A stretch of 64,000 nucleotides of DNA from Loripinus fragilis (GCA_964019695.1 OZ026528.1:55148495-55212494), one strand, 5' to 3'; shown: positions 33,774 to 45,640, counted from the stretch's first letter. Notes: generated by a model from the sequence alone, not told the origin. Translations and numbers: made by a program.

Positions 33774-34011
33774 CAAATGAAGATTTGACCAGCATGTGAG
33801 ATTTTGGTACTTATCACATATTGGCAAAAGACTGCATCAGTTGTCCATGCTGACGCGATGGAGCCAGCTGTCTTAATTCTGGTCTACATCTATACTTAGT
33901 GTATACAGGCAGCAAAGGCTCTGGTGAGTCTACACATTTACACAGGCTAACATAAGCCTTCATTTCTTGAAACTGTGATAAGTACCAAAACCAAATGTGT
34001 TGGCTCATTTG
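33774..34011. mobile_element. MITE (CAAATGA ends, TTTTGGTACTTATCACA subterminal)
   Basis: Inverted ends of about 40 bp. The inner part holds GCAAAGGCTCTGGTGAGTCT, related to the inner parts of 27681-30102 and 55608-55847. Confidence 0.65.
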
Positions 34012-35880
34012 ATTTATTCTTTGCGCTACTAGTTATAATCTATATAGCTTGGTTCGAATTATGCAAATGATTAGAAGGTTGTAATTTTGTAACCATGATC
34101 ATATTTTCATTTGGCATGCTAAATACAAATAAAACGGAATTTCACTGTTAGACTAAGCATAATTGACAGAAATAAGCCAAAGCCAAATTACCAATGAATT
34201 ATTTAAGTCCATTCATTTAGTAATATCAACAATAAAATACGAACAATGCATTGTAGCTTTCTATGTATAAGCCCTTTCAAATAATAGATATATGACTAAC
34301 ACAACTTATGCTGGCATGTTTCATTACTTCACAAAATTGTATAACCAGATTAAACAGATGACAAGTGTTATATTCTCCCAAAATATTTGTGTTATGCATG
34401 TTACCAAGATAAAGTGTATAATGGACATGTTATAGATATAGTGGGATGCATTACCATTGGGGATATAACCATAGGTTTTGCATGCTGGGTGCCATATATG
34501 GGTCAGAAATCACTATGATTTAAAAAAAACTGTATTAATTCTTCATTTCTCAATTTCAACCATGCTTAAATTGACTTACAATTTTAGAAATTGTAAGGTA
34601 GCTTTCCTTGATTGTTATCAATATAGTTAATGTAATCAATAGCTGATAAGCTATATATGTATTGTGTTGGCTTACACAATTGTCAATATAGTTTACTAAA
34701 CTACTACATGCTTAATATCATGTTTCATCTAAATTGAACTGTAGACGGTGAGGAAAATGCCTTGCATATACAGTGTATCATTTCATGTATAAAAATAATT
34801 AAATGTATTTAAGCTTAAGACAGTTAAGTGATATTATTTAAGCATTTAAGATACATAATTTGATCATTGAATAAGCATTTTTCTGTAAGTGATGTTTACA
34901 TATATTCGATAAAACAGTCTTAATTGAAATGGCATTTTATGTGCTTTAAGTTCAAGTTTCCTCTTTTTCATCACCCATACTTTTGTCAGAGTTTAATTCC
35001 ACTTAAATTTTATGTTAAAATGGCACGATTTATTGTTTCTCTCATTTAAATGAGCCACCAAATGGCAATTATCTACATCCTCTAGAAATTTAATCTCATA
35101 TAAAGCTAATATTGCACTAAATACTGTATTTAAAGAAATGTATCGTATGTAACAGTAATAAAAAGTGCCTAAATGTGTTAGTCATTTAATTTCAAATACA
35201 AGATAATATTGATATGTACGAATAAGAAACAGTTTGATATATATTTACTATAGGATTTCCTATTATTTTAGGGTAACATAATAAACTCTGCTTTTGCAGG
35301 GTAACGCCTCAACCCATAAAAAGGTAATATGCCTTATTTTGTGGCTTATGTAATGTGGTTTTAAAAAATATAATGTATAAAACTACCCCTCAGATATATT
35401 TTGGCATTTCATGGTTTAGTGATAGTACAAAACTAAATAGTAGTATATTTGAAAGTAAGTAACGTATATAACTCCAATATAATAGAATGATGTTATTTTG
35501 ATGCATGCTAGCTGTTTGCTGCGTTTAAGTAAGTGATTTTAAGTCCATCGGTATGTCGATAAATAAGATTTAGGTATAGGTTTGCATTTGCACAAGAGGA
35601 TTGGAAGCTGTTATAAGGTAATGTAGTTAACAAGGCTGTAACATAGTAACGCCCCAACTGCCCGAGGGTTTACATGTGTCATTTTGGACCATGGTGTACA
35701 CAAATCCCCCTGGGGAGGGGGTCTATAAGCAGCTCAAGGTCTATATTGTCTGACTGACACTGTCCAGGATGTTGGCCTATTCAAATTGTTTAATTTTAAA
35801 TGACCAAGGGCTTTATATGCGTGTAGACACTCTTAAACATAGCTAGTGTCCTATATGTAACGAATTATTTTTTTGAATTA
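34012..35880. other. 1.9-kb AT-rich spacer
   Basis: The longest stretch without a recognisable repeat. A TTTTGCAG / GTAATA pair brackets 24 bases at 35301-35324 and could be a micro-exon, but there is no supporting context. Confidence 0.35.
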
Positions 35881-35965
35881 TCCTCCTCCTCCTCCCTCTC
35901 AACATCATCATCATCATCATCATCACCATCATCAACAACAACAACATCATCATCATCATCAGCAG
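35881..35965 (+). repeat. Trinucleotide microsatellite (CTC, CAT, CAA, CAG)
   Basis: Runs of CCT/CTC, then CAT, CAA, CAT and CAG triplets, directly abutting a SINE remnant. Confidence 0.85.
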
Positions 35966-36100
35966 CAGTAATAGAGAGCTTGACTCGAGATCAAGAAGTT
36001 GAGGGGAGACACTGCCTTGTATCCTTGAGTAAGACACTTTAAATTCTGCTTAGTAGTACTGGTTTAACCAAGGAAGAACCGTCCTGATATGACTAAAACA
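35966..36100 (+). mobile_element. Degenerate V-SINE
   Basis: AGAGAGCTTGACTCGAGATC, TATCCTTGAGTAAGACAC and GTACTGGTTTAACCAAGGAA are recognisable; the tail is lost. Confidence 0.65.
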
Positions 36101-36339
36101 TCAACTTATATTTTACATAGTTGATATGGCGAACAATATGGACTCAGATCAGTTTGGTCAGAGCAAGTTCATAGCGTCTGTACCAGGACTAATTAAGTAG
36201 CCTGATCCTGGGTTGAGGCAGTACTAAGTAGCCATGTTCCCGGGATATACAGTACCAGTTTCCTGGGATGTACATGTACCAGTACTAAGATTGATCAATT
36301 CTCTATCAAGACTATGAATTTACAGATTCAACGTCTGCC

Positions 36340-36862
36340 TCAGACCCGTTTCATAAAAGTGTGCCAAAACGACTGATTTCTCCGTATCTACCGTCCGATT
36401 TTGCCCATATCAAACTGAAATACACCGACTGAAATCTCCCGTATGCCACGTGCCACCAAGCAACCAAATGAAATGATAAATACAGTACAAAAAGCTGTTG
36501 GTAGGTGGGTAACTAGAAGGCGACGATCAAAGTATAACTCACCGTTAAAACCTGGCATTCAAATTCAAGGTATTCAATGAATAAAATACAGAAACAACTT
36601 CCCGCCAAATGTCGCGTGCGGCAGTAAACAACTGTTTTCCCCGTATCCGACCGTTTTGCTACCGAATTATCAATATCGGATGTACACTGTGAATTAAATA
36701 TTCAAAATGGCGGCCTCCATTAGAAGTCAGAATTCTGAGTTTTGGGTAGCTGTAACTTTTTTACTTTATATCCGATTTTATTTCGGTTTGCGCCAGATTG
36801 CATGGTTTAATAAGGACTTGCATTTCAGATTGTTTTGTGTCCAATGTTGCCGTCCACTTTAG
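36340..36862 (-). repeat. Dispersed repeat related to 25963-27130
   Basis: 36790-36860 (AATAAGGACTTGCATTTCAG) and about 36610-36680 (AACAACTGTTTTCCCCGTAT) are inverted matches to 25963-26030 and 27065-27130. Confidence 0.5.
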
Positions 36863-36967
36863 ATAATCACGTTCCGGGCAACAACGCCAGAAACGTAAAC
36901 GAACAGAGTTATGCGGATGAGAGTTCCTTCACAATGGCGGATAATGTAGCCTACTAGACACAATAAA

Positions 36968-37197
36968 CTACTGTCCTGCCAACCAAAAGTGACAGTGACG
37001 TCATGTTTGTTTACAAAGTTATCAGGGATTTCTAATCGATAGATCACTTGTGTATTAATCCTATCCACAGGATAGGATAAATACACAAGTGATCTATCGA
37101 TTGGCGTTAGCTCAAGTGGAGTGTAAAAGTTAATGTTTTACTTAACAATCGTAAACAAAATAGTGCGTCACTGTTACTCTTGGTTGGCACGACAGTA
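36968..37197. mobile_element. Palindromic MITE (TACTGTCCTGCCAACCA)
   Basis: TIRs TACTGTCCTGCCAACCAAAA / TTGGTTGGCACGACAGTA. A second near-perfect palindrome fills the centre (37040-37103, CGATAGATCACTTGTG). Confidence 0.8.
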
Positions 37198-37263
37198 CAT
37201 GTATACATGTTCATAATATGTTTTGGTACTAAATTTACGATATCAGTATATCTCATATTATAT

Positions 37264-37770
37264 GACTTTTTGGATACTGTAAAGGCGACACCTCATGAAT
37301 GCGTAATTAGGACTGGTCAACCTTAGACATAGGTAAAAGGTGAAAATGAGGCGTGGTTTTATACCTCAGAATAGACGCAAAACACATTATTTAGTCCTTA
37401 ATAAAGCCAGAAAAATAACTGAATCTGAAAATGTCTATTTAACATAAGCATAGAGGCAAACATTGTGGACCCAGATCAGACTGCTGCTGTAGGAGCAGTC
37501 TGATCTGGTCCACACTGTTTGTTTATTAGGCTTCAAATATTTTAGTGGTCGTTTTGTGATTATGCGCTTTAAGGGTGAATAAATGTGAGCTCAGTGTGTA
37601 TAGATAAGGATTTTCATGAAATGCACGCACGTTTGAGCGGCTCAAAAAGCTTATTTACTCTTAACTAAATTATGATTAGAACCCGATTCCCCTTGTTTAA
37701 CAGATGAAATAGCCGAACAACGCCCAGATATGAATATTAAAGTTGCCGCCTTTACACTAAACGAAAAGTC
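37264..37770. mobile_element. TIR MITE (GACTTTTTGGATACTG), copy 2
   Basis: Same family as 22783-23338, with the hairpin core at 37453-37522. A 60-bp direct repeat flanks it at 37198-37257 and 37779-37838. Confidence 0.8.
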
Positions 37771-38072
37771 TATTAATTCATGTATACATGTACATAATAT
37801 GTTTTGGTACTAAATCTACGATATCAGTAGTTCTCATACAGTTACTGAAAGTTATTACGGTTTGGGAATTTACATTACGTCACTGTCATAAACTGTTTGT
37901 AGAATAGTAGTTTCAACTTTCGAAAAGAAATGGAAACGTTTAAACACAGACTATGAAACTGCAACATAACATAGTGCCATATTTTCGAAACTTTTAGGTG
38001 CGAACGCGCTAAAATGTGTGTAAAGACTATGAAATGGAATTATTCGCATGTACAAACATCCGTGCACCAGTT

Positions 38073-38170
38073 ATCCTAGCTTAGTACTGGTTCAACCCAG
38101 GAAGATCCGTCCCTATCTAACTGAAAGATTGTTGATGGGACGAAAGAATCAAATCAAACAAACAAAACCA
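38073..38170 (+). mobile_element. 5'-truncated V-SINE with 10-bp target duplication
   Basis: Starts within the V-domain (ATCCTAGCTTAGTACTGG) and ends AATCAAATCAAACAAACAAA. Flanked by TGCACCAGTT at 38063-38072 and 38171-38180, so the truncation happened during insertion. Confidence 0.85.
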
Positions 38171-38319
38171 TGCACCAGTTCCTTCACCCACCACCTATAA
38201 GCATGCTGAGTGTCCCGATGTGGCACCCGCGCTCTCAAGCCCATGTTATTTAGGCTCCCCGCGCCATTGAATTATTGTTGGCTGATGCATATCTTTTGCT
38301 AAACCCCTTTTAAGACAAG

Positions 38320-38402
38320 AAACTCTTAAACGGTTACTTTGTCAAACAGTGAAGACCCATATAAAATGCCACATTTCATCAGGGTATGCACTGTTTGTGT
38401 AG
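38320..38402 (+). repeat. Dispersed repeat pair with 42686-42780
   Basis: GGTTACTTTGTCAAACAGTG and CATCAGGGTATGCACTGTTT match the inverse of 42686-42780. Confidence 0.5.
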
Positions 38403-38433
38403 ACAAAAACGATCTTTAGAGAGAAAATATACA

Positions 38434-38742
38434 ATTTTTTTGAAATAATAGCCTGTGACCCTTCGATATGCATAATAGACAACCCTGAATTAATTGTATG
38501 TAGCTAAATGGAAAATTTCATTGGTCTGAAAAGGTTTAAACTACTGGTCACTACTGCCCAATTTCTCTACCACGTGGTTAAGAAATGATAACATTTTTGG
38601 AAAATATAGCCTATGGCCCCTCGATATACGTAAAAGACCATCCTGACTTAATTGTATGTAGCTGAATGGAAAAATTTCATTGGTCTGAAATGGTCACTAC
38701 TGTCCGATTTCTCTACCACGTGGAATAGAAATGATATAAGAT
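38434..38742 (+). repeat. Two-copy tandem duplication (~158 bp)
   Basis: Copies 38434-38592 and 38593-38742 share ATAGCCTRTGRCCC, TTAATTGTATGTAGCT, TTTCATTGGTCTGAAA and TCTCTACCACGTGG. Confidence 0.8.
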
Positions 38743-39020
38743 TAATCATGTAAATCTATACGCTTTTCTGTTAAGCACTTTTAATCAATCATGTCTGGCT
38801 GCTATTGTTGAAGGCAACAGAGCCGCATAATATTTCGGAAATGGTGGTTTATAATTATGGTTCCTGGAAACATGAACATAAAAACAGATGACACATTTTA
38901 TTACATGAAAGTCGATGTTTTATATGTCTATCGAACACAATCTGGCACCACAAAGTATCATTTAATAAAATATTTAGTGATATTTGATACCATTTCTGTA
39001 TTTAACAACAAAACAGAACT

Positions 39021-39223
39021 AAAACCTGTCTCAAGCGGCCACTAAAACGAACACCAGAAATTGGTTTTCAATACCGAGTATTGCTTAATGCAGGTCAAAG
39101 TATTGCAGAATGCTCCCCATGGAAGGGGAGCATTCTTCAATACTTTCGACCTTCATAAAGCCACAATTTTCCATTTTGACCTTTGTTTTGTCTATTTTTA
39201 AGTGACCGCTTTTGACAGGTTTT
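39021..39223. mobile_element. Palindromic MITE (AAAACCTGTC ends)
   Basis: Ends AAAACCTGTCTCAAGCGGCC / GACCGCTTTTGACAGGTTTT. The inner hairpin (39097-39151) includes AGAATGCTCCCCATGGAAGG. Confidence 0.75.
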
Positions 39224-39907
39224 ACTGTATCAAATACAGTTAATGCATGTTATCTATAAGCATTAATGATGCTACAGCTTACTTTTGAACACTTTAGTTC
39301 AAACCGAAGATGACTATTCATGTACATGTACCCCCACTAAAATTGCGATTTCCTAAAACAAGTAAAAATGAACTGTCCATAATCGCTGGTATCCATTAAA
39401 TGAACTGTGTGCATCATTGCGCATTTTATATAGTTGTGTGGCGGTAATCCGCCACTTTCAAGCATGAGCTTGCAACATGCATTTAAAGAAAAATAACATG
39501 CTTAAATTGTATCGGATAGTATCATTGCTGTCGCAAACGAATGAAATGTTTAAAGTATGAAACCCATACATTGTATTTTGTATTATTTGGCTATTGGGTC
39601 ACCGTCTAGCCACGCCTCCGTTAGCTTTAAATCAGACCGCTACACTGCATACCACGTGGCGATACAGTGGCAGAATAGCTGAACAATACATTTCACGCGT
39701 CTGTATACTTGCGTTTAACCTGACTGTCATAGTAACGTGTATTCATTTCAGCAACAGGAATAAATTAAAAGAAATTGTAGCCGGCAACTCCGTTCAAAAT
39801 AATGGACTGTCCCACTATTATAGTTCATAGCTCCGGGCCTTTACATGTTGCCTAATAATTGTATGCGATACATCCTTACAATTCGTCTATGTTGGTCATT
39901 TTCTTTC
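39224..39907. other. Spacer, nothing recognised
   Basis: A 78-codon plus-strand ORF (39594-39830) shows no domain. Confidence 0.4.
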
Positions 39908-40108
39908 AGGAAGCGCAGTGGCTCAGTGGTAGAGTGCTTGACTCGAGACCGAGGGGCCGCATCATCCGCGTCACTGCGTTGTGGTCCTTAAGCAAGACAC
40001 ATTTATCCTAGCTTAGTACTGGTTCCACCCAGGAAGACCCGTCACTGTTTAACTGAAATATTGTTGATGGGACGTAAAGAATCGAATCAAACAATCAAAA
40101 ACAAAGTT
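39908..40108 (+). mobile_element. V-SINE with 10-bp target duplication
   Basis: Head GTGGCTCAGTGGTAGAGTGC, V-domain GTCCTTAAGCAAGACAC, tail AATCGAATCAAACAATCAA. ATTTTCTTTC flanks at 39898-39907 and 40109-40118. About 10 bases of the B-box region are deleted. Confidence 0.9.
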
Positions 40109-40194
40109 ATTTTCTTTCTGCGTACATGTACATTGTATATGTGTTCCGTGTTTTTCCTAGAATTCTCATACTGCCTTTTTCTCACAAATTGCGA

Positions 40195-40442
40195 TTAACC
40201 CTTAAGCGCCAAGAAAAAAATGCATCTGAAAATGTCGTCTGCTGAAGTCGTCTGCTGCAAATAATTGCCTAGCATTACTGACGAATTAAGTATAGAGGCA
40301 AACAGTGTGGACCCAGATCAGACTGCTCCCTATAGGAGCAGTCTGATCTGGGTCCACACTGTTTGCCATAGAGGCTTCTTAAACTTTTCAGCAGACGAGA
40401 AAAGCAGACGACTTTTGTTGCGATTGGCGCATTAAGGGTTAA
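40195..40442. mobile_element. MITE (ATTAACCCTTAA ends) with perfect 71-bp core hairpin
   Basis: Ends ATTAACCCTTAAGCGCCAA / TTGGCGCATTAAGGGTTAAT. The core 40297-40367 (GGCAAACAGTGTGGACCCAG... and inverse) pairs without mismatch. Confidence 0.85.
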
Positions 40443-41910
40443 TCTGCTAGAATATTGACAAGTTAGATCTAAGATTTCATACCTCGATCCGTCCCAGTCG
40501 CACCCACGAGACCAATGAAAGGCTGCTATTTCAACCACCATGGACTGTTTAGTAAACTATGATTGATTGGTATGAAAATGTGAACTTCTTTGGGAGATAT
40601 TAGTGACACTACAGTCTCTCAAATTATGGTGAACAAGTGCCGCTGTACTTACAAATGTATACCAGACACTGAGCTCTGCAATGAGAGAGGTTACGGCCTT
40701 TAAAGGTCACAGACCTGTAAATGTAAAAAGGGCAGTGATTGGCTGAAAAGGTGGGTGGAAGCTCAGCACAATATTTTTAAGCTGTAAGGTGTTTCATGAT
40801 TGGTCAATAATAAAACTAGGAAATATATTGTATTTATTAGACGGGTCTATCTTTGCTGTACTTTTTGGAACAACATTTCATTGCTTCTGATGATTAAGTT
40901 TACTGGTGTGGCTTAGAAAAAAGGACCTTGCATTCTGCTATTTTCTTCAGTAGAATTTTCCTCTCATGTAGGGTGCCCACCTTCAGGGGTCAAAAAGTGG
41001 CAAAACATGGCGGTCACCAGGGTATCTCATTCTTGTTTTTTGATTGAACTAGGTCCAATCTGTAACTCTAAGGCAGCCTCATTGTGATTGAAGAGTTGTG
41101 AGGACCACAGCCTACTTAAAAGCTCTAATGGAGGTCTATGGAAAAACAATTACAGGTCTGGCCCCTAAAAAGGGATATTCACTTTAGAAATGGACTGTGA
41201 AATGGTACACACAGTTATAATGCCGTAATAGCCATTAGTTTCGGTTCCCTTGCTTCTAGGGACAACCCGGGGGGGGGGGGGGGGGCTTGTGATCCTAACT
41301 GTTTGTATGTACAGTACTACACACTATGCAGATAAACTTCCAGGCCGTGGATGTAAACAAATACAGATACATACAGACTCCTATTGGATTTTTTGAGGTT
41401 ATAGGTCATGTTTACACTATACAATGTGAGGTACTGTGTACTTTAATTTGCTTTTTTTTTCAGATTTTGCTAAATAGATCTGTTTTGATGAATTTGGTTA
41501 TGTACTGACGGGCAAAAGAAACGCTCCATCTAAAATTTGCGATCTTTGTTTTGTCTTTTTTGAGTGGTCGCTTAAGACAGTTTTTAAGTATTTAGGCTGT
41601 GAACTGCAAAAGGAACTGTATACTTCTGCGAGTGGTTGCTGTTTGTTGTTTTGCAAAACTATATGTCTATATTACATCTATAGGAGAAATCGGAACTACG
41701 AGGTCTGCATACATAACACATTCGTCTTCTTTGCAAGCTGTCCCTTGTGACCCATAAGTTTGTCTTGTTTATCATTATATCATAGCTTAGTTGAACACAA
41801 ATGGACATGCAATCGTGTATTAAGAGCAGAATCAGCCTGTCGCTTACTGTCAACATTTCTATTATTACGTACATGTACTTCAGTCGTGTTAAATGAATGA
41901 CTCATACATC
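40443..41910. other. Spacer with a 17-base G run
   Basis: 41269-41285 is an uninterrupted G tract. No coding or repeat signal otherwise. Confidence 0.4.
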
Positions 41911-42106
41911 ACACCAGATAGTCGGCAATCGAAAACGCTCTTAACAATCGACGAACGCGGATAAAAAATCACTAGAAACCGTGTCTTCGATTGCCATTTG
42001 TCGCCAGTGGTGGGCGACAAATGGCAATCGAAAACTCTGTGTCTTAAGATTTTCATCTACGCTCTTTGATAGTATAAACGTTTTTGATTGCCGCCTATCC
42101 AGTGTG
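41911..42106. mobile_element. Palindromic MITE, copy 2 of the 30875 family
   Basis: Ends ACACCAGATAGTCGGCAATC / GATTGCCGCCTATCCAGTGT; centre pairs through GATTGCCATTTGTCGCC / GGCGACAAATGGCAATC. Confidence 0.8.
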
Positions 42107-43275
42107 TTCAAGAAGCCACCTCCGCATAAAGAATGTGAAGGAAAAGTATAAAAATCGCATGTTTGCATTTTCTAACAATTTAATCGAGTACGGAACCATT
42201 AAAAACAATAACAACTCATAGATTCAAAATATGAGCATGTATACATTTTGTAAGTTCAATAGCGTTGTCTTCAACAGTTATCTAAAATCATGTTTGAAAG
42301 AGTTTCACCATATAGGGGCATCAGGGGTCACAAATGGCTTTGCGTAAACTAGGTCAGGTTCAGCCTGAGGATTATCATTTAGATGAATGTAGAACAGCCC
42401 ATGTGGGCCTATTCAATGCTACTCATTAAAGCCAATGAAGGGTAATTGGTATTTCGGAACCATTGATGTAGACTTTTGAAGAGTTTTCTCCTCAAATCGT
42501 GTGACATGGACCACTTGACTCATCTGATGAGCTAAAATAGATTTTCCTATGACGTAGCTGATCTAAAAGGAAAATATCACTAACCCCATGTATTCTACAG
42601 TACAAGTATAAGTTTGGGATTGCACATTTTGTACGTTAAAGCTACGACAGATAGAAGTTTCTAAATAAAGGTAGTCTTAATCTTTGCAAACGGTGTATAC
42701 CCTGATAGAAAGCTGCATTGTGCTGCCTTTCATCTGGGTCTTCACTGTTTGCCAAAGTACCCGTTAGGGGTTTCTAGTATATAAAGGGCTAAGAGTTTAT
42801 TAGGATATTTCATCGTATTCGAAACGCCCCTCTGTTTTTATTTTAAAGACGAGCTATCTATTGGTGTCTACTTTGCTGTACGTTGACGGCGTACTATGTC
42901 TCCTAAAAAATTTGATGGAGACGGTTTTTTTGAGTAACATGATTTAAGATTACTGCTCTTTTGTGAAACCGTTAATAATATTCATTCCTACAAATAAAAT
43001 CAGAATTAGGTATTCCTGTCTGTAGACCCGATTGCCATGATTTCCTATGGGATACAGTTATTCTGGAAATGGCATTTTCTCAATGAACAGTGATTTGTTT
43101 CTTCCTGGAAAAACATATCAGTCACTAGACACTGTAATTGGCTTGTTGACTTAAAGATATACGAATGTCAATATAAGAAGAGCAAAACAAATACATTTTC
43201 TTAACCTATTTAAGGCCGAATTGAATTTCCCACGGATATCAATTGGATCAGTCTATTTCCATTTTAAGGGCTGTT
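42107..43275. other. Spacer
   Basis: Apart from 42686-42780 (inverse partner of 38320-38402) nothing is recognised. Confidence 0.4.
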
Positions 43276-43545
43276 GTACGGAAGCCCTGGAGGGACATTT
43301 TTACTTATTACTTATTACTTACTACTTATTACTTATCACTTATTACTTATTACTTATTACTTACTACTTATAACTTAGTACTTATTACTTACTACTTATT
43401 ACTTATCATATCATTTATCACCCCTATAACGGCGGGAAACTCCAAATATACATTCCCTGTAACAGCCGTAGCTGTAGTAGTAGTAGTAGTAGTAGTAGCT
43501 GTAGTAGCAGTATATTTGTAGTGGATGTTGCTGTTTTCGCTGTCA

Positions 43546-43592
<47 letters not shown>

Positions 43593-43812
43593 TATGTGTA
43601 GTTGGTGTTGCTGGTTTTGCTGTAGAAGTAGTAGTCGTAGTAGTAGTAGTAGCAGTAGTAGTAGTAGCAGTAGCAGTAGCAGTAGTAGTAGTAGTAGCAG
43701 TAGTAGTAGTAGCAGTAGTAGCAGTAGCAGTAGTAGTAGTAGCAGTAGTAGTAGTAGTAGTAGTAGTAGCAGTAGTAGTAGTAGCAGTAGCAGTAGCAGT
43801 AGCAGTAGTAGC

Positions 43813-43883
<71 letters not shown>

Positions 43884-44041
43884 CAGCAGCAGCAGTAGTG
43901 TTGTAGTAGTAGGAGTAGTAGTAGCAGCAGTAGTAATAGTAGCAGCAGTAGTAGTGTAGTAGTACTAGTAGTAGCAGCAGTAGTATAAGTGGTGGTAGTG
44001 ATTATTGTTGTTGTAGTAGTAGTAGTAGAAGTAGTAATATA

Positions 44042-44237
44042 TTTGTTTAGTTTGATTATAAATGTTCCATCAACAATCTTTCATTTATATTGGGACGGGT
44101 ATTCCTTGGTTGAACCTGTACTAAGCTAGGATACCTTAGTCTTGCTCAAGGACCACAACGTAGTGACGCCTGTGAGGCTCAAACCCGTGGCTTCTCGGTC
44201 TCGAGGCGAGCACTCTACCACTGAGCCATTGCGCTCC
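44042..44237 (-). mobile_element. V-SINE in left arm of palindrome
   Basis: Reverse orientation: CACTCTACCACTGAGCC head, CTTGCTCAAGGACCAC V-domain, TTTGTTTAGTTTGATT tail, embedded in TAG repeats. Confidence 0.85.
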
Positions 44238-44545
44238 AGGGTAGTAATATAAGTGGTGGTAATGATTGTAGTAGTTGTAGTAGTAGTAGTAGTAGTAGAA
44301 GTAGTAGTAGTAGTAGTAGTAGACGAAGTACTACAGCTACTATTACTACTTATTTGTTATTACTTACTACTTATTTGTTATTACTTACTACTTATTAGTT
44401 ATTACTTACTACTTATTAGTTATTACTTACTACTTATTAGTTATTACTTACTACTTATTAGTTATTACTTACTACTTATTAGTTATTACTTACTACTTAT
44501 TAGTTATTACTTACTACTTATTAGTTACTACTTACTACTTTTTTG

Positions 44546-44578
<33 letters not shown>

Positions 44579-44629
44579 CCACCACTTCTACTACTACTTC
44601 TACTACTACTACTACTACTACTACTACTA

Positions 44630-44834
44630 GGGAGTGCAGTGGCTCATTTGTAGATTGCTTGACTCGTTACCGAGGGGCCACGGGTTCGAGCCTCACCAGC
44701 GTCACTGCGTTGCTTTCCATGAGCAAGACACATTTATCCTAGCTTAGTACTGGTTCAACCCAGGAAGACCCGTCCCATTTTAACTGAAAGATTGTTGATG
44801 GGACATAAAGAATCAAATCAAACAAACAAACAAA
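44630..44834 (+). mobile_element. V-SINE in right arm of palindrome
   Basis: Forward: GGGAGTGCAGTGGCTCATT, B box GGGTTCGAGCCTC, CATGAGCAAGACAC, tail AATCAAATCAAACAAAC. Flanking CTA repeats mirror those outside the left-arm SINE. Confidence 0.85.
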
Positions 44835-44971
44835 CTACTTCTACTACTACTACAATCATTACCACCACTAATATTAATACTACTACTACTGCAACAACAA
44901 CAACTTCTACTACTGCTAAGTACTACTACTACTACTACTTCTACTACTACTGCAACAACTACTGCTACTAT

Positions 44972-45007
<36 letters not shown>

Positions 45008-45063
45008 TACAATCATTACCACCACTAATATTTACCTACTACTACTACTTTTACTGCTGCTAG

Positions 45064-45096
<33 letters not shown>

Positions 45097-45170
45097 AGCT
45101 TACCGCTATTACATGGAATGTACAATGGAGTTTCCCGCCATTATACGGGTGATATAATGATATGATAAGT

Positions 45171-45502
45171 TTTGTTTGCTTGTTTGTTTGTTTTGTTGCT
45201 TTACGTCCCAAGTCAACAGCTATTGTCATTGCGGGATGGTCAGTTCACCTAACCACATATTTTCCTGGGCAAGCTCGAACAAGCTGTTAACCAGTACTTC
45301 GTGCACATAATTTCACTTATAACTGACAACAACCCTTCTTGAATGATTCAGCGGAAGGGAGGAGGATGACCGTAGAAATTATTCCATGATCAATCTCCAC
45401 AAAAGTATGGAACCGGGCCGGGATCGAACTTGCGACCCCTGGATCTGCAATCAGACTCACATCTGTTGCCAGACACGTTACTGACTGCGCTACGCGGCCC
45501 GG
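45171..45502 (-). mobile_element. Second tRNA-derived SINE family (~330 bp)
   Basis: Read on the minus strand: GGGCCGCGTAGCGCAGTCAG (A-box region), GGGGTCGCAAGTTCGATCCC (B box), a ~200-bp body unrelated to the V-domain, and an end GGGACGTAAAGCAACAAAAC then CAAACAAACAAGCAAAC. Flanked by exact TGATATGATAAGT at 45158-45170 and 45503-45515. The tail resembles that of the V-SINEs, suggesting a shared LINE partner. Confidence 0.8.
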
Positions 45503-45640
45503 TGATATGATAAGTAATAAGTAGTAAGTAATAAGTGATAAGTAGTAAGTAATAAGTAATAAGTAATAAGTGATAAGTAATAAGTAGTAAGTAATAAGTG
45601 ATAATTAATAAGTTAAAATGTCCCTCCAGGGCTTCCGTAC

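Larger units (their letters stand above)
43276..45640. mobile_element. 2.4-kb microsatellite palindrome with TIRs
   Basis: Ends GTACGGAAGCCCTGGAGGGA / TCCCTCCAGGGCTTCCGTAC. Inward, both arms have TTACTTATTACTTACTACTT-type repeats, TATAACGGCGGGAAACTCC-type blocks and then (TAG)n or (CTA)n. Arms differ by roughly a tenth of positions where I aligned them. A 21-bp repeat (CTTATTAGTTATTACTTACTA) fills the centre (44353-44530). Two V-SINEs sit at mirror positions, and a second SINE family interrupts the right arm. Confidence 0.8.

Noticed and set aside
41269..41285. G-quadruplex regulatory element
   Set aside because: A simple 17-base G run with no gene nearby to regulate; likewise the C runs at 30476 and 49307.
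43594..43959. 121-codon poly-serine ORF
   Set aside because: Translation of an AGT/AGC microsatellite within the palindrome; no start context or non-repeat sequence.
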